Position numbers and translations under genes: made by a program. Positions 5,868 through 9,011 of a stretch of DNA of 9,011 bases are shown piece by piece. Source of the stretch: Chloroflexota bacterium (lineage in GTDB: Bacteria > Chloroflexota > Limnocylindria > Limnocylindrales > CSP1-4); contig JACCVB010000237.1 in assembly GCA_013698385.1 (NCBI GenBank), positions 1 through 9,011 on the forward strand. Reading direction: 5' to 3'. Within the stretch, counting starts at the first letter, position 1; each line of letters opens with the position of its first letter. Under the pieces are notes generated by a model. It saw nothing but the letters and a program-made list of their open reading frames with translations, was not told where the DNA came from and searched no databases.

Positions 5868-7295
5868 TCAGGCCGCCGACCCCACCCTGGACCGCGCCGC
5901 GTCGAGTCGATCCAGGATGAGCCGGGTCAGCCCCTCAACGGGCACTCGCTCCTGGGCCATGGAGTCGCGATCACGGACCGTGACCGCCGCGTCGTCCAGC
6001 GAATCCACGTCGACCGTCACGCACCACGGCGTGCCGATCTCGTCCTGGCGTCGGTACAGCTTGCCGATCGCGGCGGTGTCGTCGTAGACCGCCATCATGT
6101 GCCGCTGCAGGTCTCCCTTGATCGCGTGGCACAGCGCGACGATTTCCGGCCGCTTCTTCAACAGCGGCAGCACCGCCACCTTGTACGGCGCGAGGTCTGG
6201 ATGGAGCGCCAGCGACACCCGGGTCTCCCCGCGGACCTCCTCCTCGCGATACGCGTCGATCAGGAACGTGAACGCCGCGCGATCCGCCCCGGCGGCCGTC
6301 TCGACGATCCAGGGGATGACGTGCTCGCCGGTCGCCTGGTCGAAATACTCCAGCGACTCACCGCTCGCCTCGGAATGGCGCGACAGGTCGAAGTCGCCCC
6401 GGTTGTGGACGCCCTCCAGCTCCTTCCAGCCGAACGGGAACCGATATTCGACGTCGATCGCCTTCTTCGCGTAGTGGGCCAGCTCGTCGGGCGCGTGCTC
6501 GCGCAAGCGAAGCCGCGACGGGGTGACGCCGTATCGCTCGTACCACGCCCGCCGCTTGGGCAGCCATTCCTCGAACGCGGCCATCGCGTCCGCCTCCGGC
6601 CGGACGAAGTACTGCATCTCCATCTGCTCGAACTCGCGCATCCGGAAGACGAAGTTGCCGGGCGAGATCTCGTTGCGGAACGACTTCCCGATCTGGGCGA
6701 TCCCGAACGGCAGCTTCTTGCGCGAGCTCTGCAAGACGTTCTTGAAGTTGACGTACGAGCCCTGGGCCGTCTCGGGACGCAGGTAGATGACGGACGCGTC
6801 TTCCTCCACCGGGCCCATGAACGTCTTGAACATGAGGTTGAACCGGCGCGGCGGGGACAGCGGCCCGCCGTCAACCGGGCAACGCAGGCCCAGCCGTTCG
6901 ACGATCGTCGGATCGGCGAGCTCGGTGGCGCTCAGATGCTCGGCGCCGGGCAGCTCATCGAGACGGTAGCGGCGCTGATCCGTCTGACACTCCACGAGCG
7001 GATCGCTGAACGAACCGACGTGGCCGGAGGTGACCCAGACCTTCGGGTGCATCAGGATCCCTGCATCGAGGCCGACGATGTCGTCGCGCTCCTGGACCAT
7101 CGAGCGCCACCAGGCGCGCTTCACGTTGTTCTTGAGTTCGACCCCGAGCGGCCCGTAGTCCCACACGGCGTTGATCCCGCCGTAGATCTCGCTCGACGGA
7201 AAGACGAAGCCCCGACGCTTGGCCAGCGAGACGATCGTGTCGAGATCCGCGACGGCGGGCGCGATGTCGTCGGCAATTTCGGTCGGGCTGGTCAC
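5868..7295 (-). CDS. glyS: Glycyl-tRNA synthetase, single-chain (alpha2, class II) type
   Basis: GlyRS charges tRNA-Gly with glycine using ATP, in the cytoplasm. The 475-residue product begins with the family N-terminus (LAKRRGFVFPSSEIYGG, 24-40, then WDYGPLG). It carries YLRPETAQGSYVNFKNV (171-187), class II motif 2 as SFRNEISPGNFVFRMREFEQ (205-224), NRGDFDLSRH (298-307), and motif 3 in GADRAAFTFLID (336-347). An anticodon-binding domain follows (about 366-465), including YRRQDEIGTPWCVTVD (414-429). The start is GTG at 7295: the frame is open further up but reads only non-conserved residues overlapping recO, and there is no ATG at a suitable place. GGAG lies 5 bases before the GTG. The insertion that holds two CxxC pairs in many homologues is CQTD (103-106) and CPVD (139-142) here, so two of the four cysteines are missing. 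It lies 88 bases downstream of recO on the same strand, possibly with its own promoter. Confidence 0.96.
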   Translation of the reverse strand: MTSPTEIADDIAPAVADLDTIVSLAKRRGFVFPSSEIYGGINAVWDYGPLGVELKNNVKRAWWRSMVQERDDIVGLDAGILMHPKVWVTSGHVGSFSDPLVECQTDQRRYRLDELPGAEHLSATELADPTIVERLGLRCPVDGGPLSPPRRFNLMFKTFMGPVEEDASVIYLRPETAQGSYVNFKNVLQSSRKKLPFGIAQIGKSFRNEISPGNFVFRMREFEQMEMQYFVRPEADAMAAFEEWLPKRRAWYERYGVTPSRLRLREHAPDELAHYAKKAIDVEYRFPFGWKELEGVHNRGDFDLSRHSEASGESLEYFDQATGEHVIPWIVETAAGADRAAFTFLIDAYREEEVRGETRVSLALHPDLAPYKVAVLPLLKKRPEIVALCHAIKGDLQRHMMAVYDDTAAIGKLYRRQDEIGTPWCVTVDVDSLDDAAVTVRDRDSMAQERVPVEGLTRLILDRLDAARSRVGSAA

Positions 7296-7317
7296 GAGGG
7301 CTCCGATTCTGGACCGC

Positions 7318-7343
7318 GGGGCTGCCGATGCTAGCAGAGCCCC
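7318..7343. repeat. Hairpin upstream of glyS containing a possible -10
   Basis: GGGGCT (7318-7323) is perfectly complementary to AGCCCC (7338-7343), around a 14-base loop that itself holds the palindrome TGCTAGCA (7329-7336). On the minus strand the loop gives TGCTAGCAT, an extended -10-like sequence (TAGCAT at 7333-7328) about 32 bases before the glyS GTG. It could be a promoter region, an attenuator-like stem after recO, or chance in GC-rich DNA. No T-run follows it on either strand. Confidence 0.3.
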
Positions 7344-7383
7344 GGACCCGCGCCGTGCACCGCGGCGGCCCGCATCGCGCCGC

Positions 7384-8157
7384 TCATCTGAGCGGCACCG
7401 GCGTGCGGACCTCGTCGAGGAAGGCCAGCGAGCGTACGTCCCGTTCCAGCGCCCCACGCACGAACTCGCGCAGGGCGGCCTCCACCTCGCGCTCCGTGGT
7501 CGCCGCCTGGCGCAACCCGGCGATCGCCTCGATGTCGAGTCGCTGATAGGCCTTGAGCAGCTTCAGGGCGTCGAGGCTGAGCCCGACACGATCGTGGCCC
7601 GGCCCGGGGCAGCGTTCGCACACGACCCCGCCCAGTGGCGGCAGCCAGCGGAAGCGCTCGGCCGACTCGAGGACCCGGTCGCATTCGACGCAGCGATCGA
7701 CCTCGGGACGGACGCCCAGCTCGTCGAGCAGGTGGATCTCGTACCAGCGGGCGACCCGACCGGGCGCCATGCCGGCGTCGAGCAGCTCATAGGCCCGCCG
7801 CAACAGGGCGTACAGCGGCTCGGCCGCGTGGCGCTCCTCGAGCGACCGATCGGCGAGCTCGGCCAGGTACCAGGCCGTCGCCGCGCTCTCCAGTGAATCG
7901 CGCAGGTTCAGCCAGGCGTGACCGACGCTGACCTGGGTGACGTCATCGAAGGTCCGCCCGCGGGCCAGGGCGACGGTCAGCTCGGCGAACGGTTCGAGGC
8001 TGCCGCCGAGGCGGGACGTCGGCCGCCGGACGCCCTTGGCGATCACCTTGAGCTTCCCGCCGACGGGCGTGATCAGGGTCAGGACCCGGTCCGCTTCGCC
8101 GAGATCGAAGCGCGACAGGACGATCGCATCGGTCGTGTAGCGGCGCGGGATGGGCAT
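7384..8157 (-). CDS. recO: DNA repair protein RecO
   Basis: RecO works with RecR (and RecF) to displace SSB and load RecA on single-stranded DNA during gap repair and recombination. The 257-residue product has the family N-terminal OB-fold pattern: RRYTTDAIVLSRFDLGEADR (5-24), KLKVIAKGVRRPTSRLGG (35-52), LEPF (54-57) and LARGRTFDDVTQ (64-75). A helical middle region follows, then a four-cysteine zinc site: CVEC (156-159) and CERC (180-183). The length is typical. The start is ATG at 8157, directly before the conserved N-terminus. The frame runs back to a GTG at 8295, but that part is encoded by hairpin-rich intergenic DNA and has no RecO similarity. No strong Shine-Dalgarno is seen. It precedes glyS on the same strand, a neighbourhood also known in Firmicutes (recO-glyQS), and is divergent from the polyprenyl synthase. 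Confidence 0.93.
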   Translation of the reverse strand: MPIPRRYTTDAIVLSRFDLGEADRVLTLITPVGGKLKVIAKGVRRPTSRLGGSLEPFAELTVALARGRTFDDVTQVSVGHAWLNLRDSLESAATAWYLAELADRSLEERHAAEPLYALLRRAYELLDAGMAPGRVARWYEIHLLDELGVRPEVDRCVECDRVLESAERFRWLPPLGGVVCERCPGPGHDRVGLSLDALKLLKAYQRLDIEAIAGLRQAATTEREVEAALREFVRGALERDVRSLAFLDEVRTPVPLR

Positions 8158-8172
8158 CGTCCCGACGGTAGC

Positions 8173-8207
8173 ACCGGCCGCCGGTCGTCGTCGCGAACAG
8201 GCGCGAC
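8173..8207. repeat. Two short adjacent hairpins
   Basis: ACCGG (8173-8177) pairs with CCGGT (8181-8185) around a 3-base loop. GTCGCG (8190-8195) pairs with CGCGAC (8202-8207) around a 6-base loop. Each alone could be chance at this GC content; they are listed because they continue the run of stems to the right. Confidence 0.35.
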
Positions 8208-8224
8208 AAACGTCGATCCGATTC

Positions 8225-8249
8225 ATCCGGGGCCCGCTCTGCCCCGGAT
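8225..8249. repeat. Perfect 9-bp inverted repeat
   Basis: ATCCGGGGC (8225-8233) and GCCCCGGAT (8241-8249) are exact reverse complements separated by the 7-base loop CCGCTCT. No T-run follows on either strand, so it is not a standard intrinsic terminator. Being fully palindromic in the arms, it could act as an RNA stem or as an operator for a dimeric regulator. Confidence 0.6.
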
Positions 8250-8258
8250 CTGAACTTA

Positions 8259-8293
8259 GACGCCGGTGCGGTTGCGTCCCCCGCACCGGCGTC
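8259..8293. repeat. Perfect 13-bp inverted repeat
   Basis: GACGCCGGTGCGG (8259-8271) and CCGCACCGGCGTC (8281-8293) are exact reverse complements around the 9-base loop TTGCGTCCC. This is the strongest hairpin in the window. Flanks are ACTCTG on the right and, read on the minus strand, TAAGTTC on the left, so the U-run of a rho-independent terminator is lacking. A further CCGGCGTC at 8331-8338 could compete for the left arm. Confidence 0.7.
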
Positions 8294-8371
8294 ACTCTGC
8301 CCGGCTCGTCAGCCGAAGCGGCACCCGGTTCCGGCGTCCAACAGGCTACCTGCAGCGATCACGTTTTCCTG

Positions 8372-8377
8372 TATGAT
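8372..8377 (+). promoter_or_regulatory. Candidate -10 of polyprenyl synthase, leaderless start
   Basis: TATGAT matches five of six bases of the -10 consensus and lies in the most AT-rich stretch nearby (ACGTTTTCCTGTATGAT). It ends 9 bases before the ATG at 8387, so transcription would start at or within a few bases of the start codon. No Shine-Dalgarno precedes the ATG, which fits a leaderless message. No clear -35 hexamer is seen 17 bases upstream. Confidence 0.5.
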
Positions 8378-8386
8378 CGGCTCACG

Positions 8387-9011
8387 ATGACAACGGCCAT
8401 GCAGGACATCGACTTGGGCGACCTGATCGCCGACACGGAGGCCGAGATCCTGCGCCTCGTCCAGGATCGCGATCCGTCCACCGATGGGCTGTACTCGATG
8501 GTCCGCTATCACCTTGCCCTGGACGGGGCCGGAGCGTCCGGTGGCAAGCGCCTGCGACCGCTTCTGGGACTGCTCGCCTACACCTCGATCGCCGGCGACC
8601 ACCGCCGGGCGTTGCCGGGCGCGGCCGCCGTCGAGCTCGGCCACAACTTCAGCCTTGTCCACGACGACATCGAGGACGGCGACACGGAGCGCCGTCATCG
8701 AGCGACGCTGTGGGCGATCCACGGCGTGCCCCAGGCGATCAACGCCGGTGACGCCCTGTTCAGCCTGTCGCGCATCGCCCTCCATCGACTGACCGATCTG
8801 GGCTTCAGCGACGCGAAAGTCCTGAGGCTGATGCGTCTGTACGACGAGACCTGCCTGGCCCTGTGCGAGGGCCAGTACATCGATATCGCGGCCAGCGCAT
8901 CGGAGGCGCCGATGACGGTCGATGGCTACTTCGACATGATCGGGCGGAAGACCGCGGCGCTCATCGCCGCCTCGATCGAGGCCGGCGCGCTCCTGGCCAC
9001 CGACGACGAGG
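8387..9011 (+). CDS. Trans-polyprenyl diphosphate synthase, possibly GGPP type (3' end outside window)
   Basis: Enzymes of this family condense isopentenyl diphosphate with allylic diphosphates to make C15-C20 or longer chains for quinones, carotenoids or lipid carriers. The 208 visible residues include GGKRLRPLL (52-60) and the first aspartate-rich motif HDDIEDGDTERR (92-103) in the DDxxD form without the two-residue insert of E. coli IspA. Also seen are EGQYID (161-166) and KTAALI (188-193). The second aspartate-rich motif lies beyond the right edge; full length is typically 320-340. Phe88, five residues before the first Asp, with Ser89 next, resembles archaeal-type GGPP synthases, so a C20-range product is my inference. 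The ATG at 8387 is chosen for its position just after a TATGAT element; a second in-frame ATG at 8399 is an alternative. It is divergent from recO. Confidence 0.93.
   Translation, partial: MTTAMQDIDLGDLIADTEAEILRLVQDRDPSTDGLYSMVRYHLALDGAGASGGKRLRPLLGLLAYTSIAGDHRRALPGAAAVELGHNFSLVHDDIEDGDTERRHRATLWAIHGVPQAINAGDALFSLSRIALHRLTDLGFSDAKVLRLMRLYDETCLALCEGQYIDIAASASEAPMTVDGYFDMIGRKTAALIAASIEAGALLATDDE

Larger units (their letters stand above)
8158..8386. other. Divergent intergenic region recO/polyprenyl synthase, hairpin-rich
   Basis: This 229-base region has no convincing gene. The part next to recO (8173-8293) holds four consecutive perfect inverted repeats, described separately, and the part next to the synthase holds an AT-richer promoter-like stretch (8361-8377). 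On the minus strand the hairpins would form the leader of recO if its promoter lies right of 8293. On the plus strand they lie upstream of the predicted synthase start point. Confidence 0.6.

Noticed and set aside
7301..7325. TGGACCGCGGGG resembling the T-box core (TGGNACCGCGG) next to glyS
   Set aside because: It lacks one base of the core, and it is on the plus strand, antisense to glyS. The 88-base gap is also too short for a full T-box leader.
5682..7334. 550-codon plus-strand open frame opposite glyS
   Set aside because: Arg/Asp/Leu-rich translation with no recognisable motif, exactly antisense to a well-conserved GlyRS. GC-rich third positions in the true gene suppress stops on the other strand.
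8158..8295. 46-residue N-terminal extension of RecO (start at 8295, with a CxxC)
   Set aside because: The conserved RecO N-terminus begins at the ATG at 8157. The upstream residues resemble nothing in the family and are encoded by the inverted-repeat region.
1..9011. CRISPR array, tRNA/rRNA gene, transposase, toxin-antitoxin or defence genes
   Set aside because: I looked on both strands and found no regularly spaced repeats, no cloverleaf with a CCA-type end, and no translated motifs of these classes.

Overview
This is a high-GC window (about two thirds G+C by eye) from a bacterial chromosome. It carries eight protein genes and no tRNA, rRNA, CRISPR array, transposase or phage gene that I can recognise. 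The gene set suggests a Chloroflexota-like or other high-GC, deep-branching terrestrial bacterium: a single-chain alpha2-type glycyl-tRNA synthetase, RecO beside glyS, PPDK, a bacterial GDE_N/GDE_C debranching enzyme, and several starts without a Shine-Dalgarno sequence. This placement is an inference and was not tested.

Layout from left to right. (1) 1-932, minus: N-terminal third of pyruvate phosphate dikinase (ppdK), running off the left edge. (2) 933-1175: divergent intergenic region with a good -10 element for ppdK. (3) 1176-2057, plus: ferredoxin/flavodoxin-NADP reductase (fpr). (4) 2081-2272, minus: a 63-residue protein with one C-terminal membrane helix, convergent with fpr. (5) about 2448-4838, plus: glycogen debranching / amylo-alpha-1,6-glucosidase family enzyme, overlapping by ATGA with (6) 4835-5821, plus: short-chain dehydrogenase with a C-terminal hydrophobic helix. 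(7) 5868-7295, minus: glycyl-tRNA synthetase, convergent with the SDR. (8) 7384-8157, minus: recO, upstream of glyS. (9) 8158-8386: divergent intergenic region with four back-to-back perfect hairpins. (10) 8387-9011, plus: N-terminal two thirds of a trans-polyprenyl diphosphate synthase, running off the right edge.

How the genes fit together. recO, glyS and ppdK all lie on the minus strand and look like a housekeeping row. It is broken by a roughly 4.8-kb accessory block (fpr, small membrane protein, debranching enzyme, SDR) that is mostly on the plus strand. PPDK (pyruvate/PEP interconversion), Fpr (NADPH/ferredoxin redox balance) and the debranching enzyme (reserve or storage glucan use) are all central carbon and energy functions, but only the debranching enzyme-SDR pair shows direct evidence of co-expression. 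RecO (recombinational repair), GlyRS (translation) and the polyprenyl synthase (isoprenoid backbone) are core functions.

I found no defence island or clearly new multi-gene system. The parts most worth checking are the hairpin cluster between recO and the prenyl synthase, the coupled debranching enzyme-SDR pair, the half-lost zinc site in GlyRS, and the small membrane protein.
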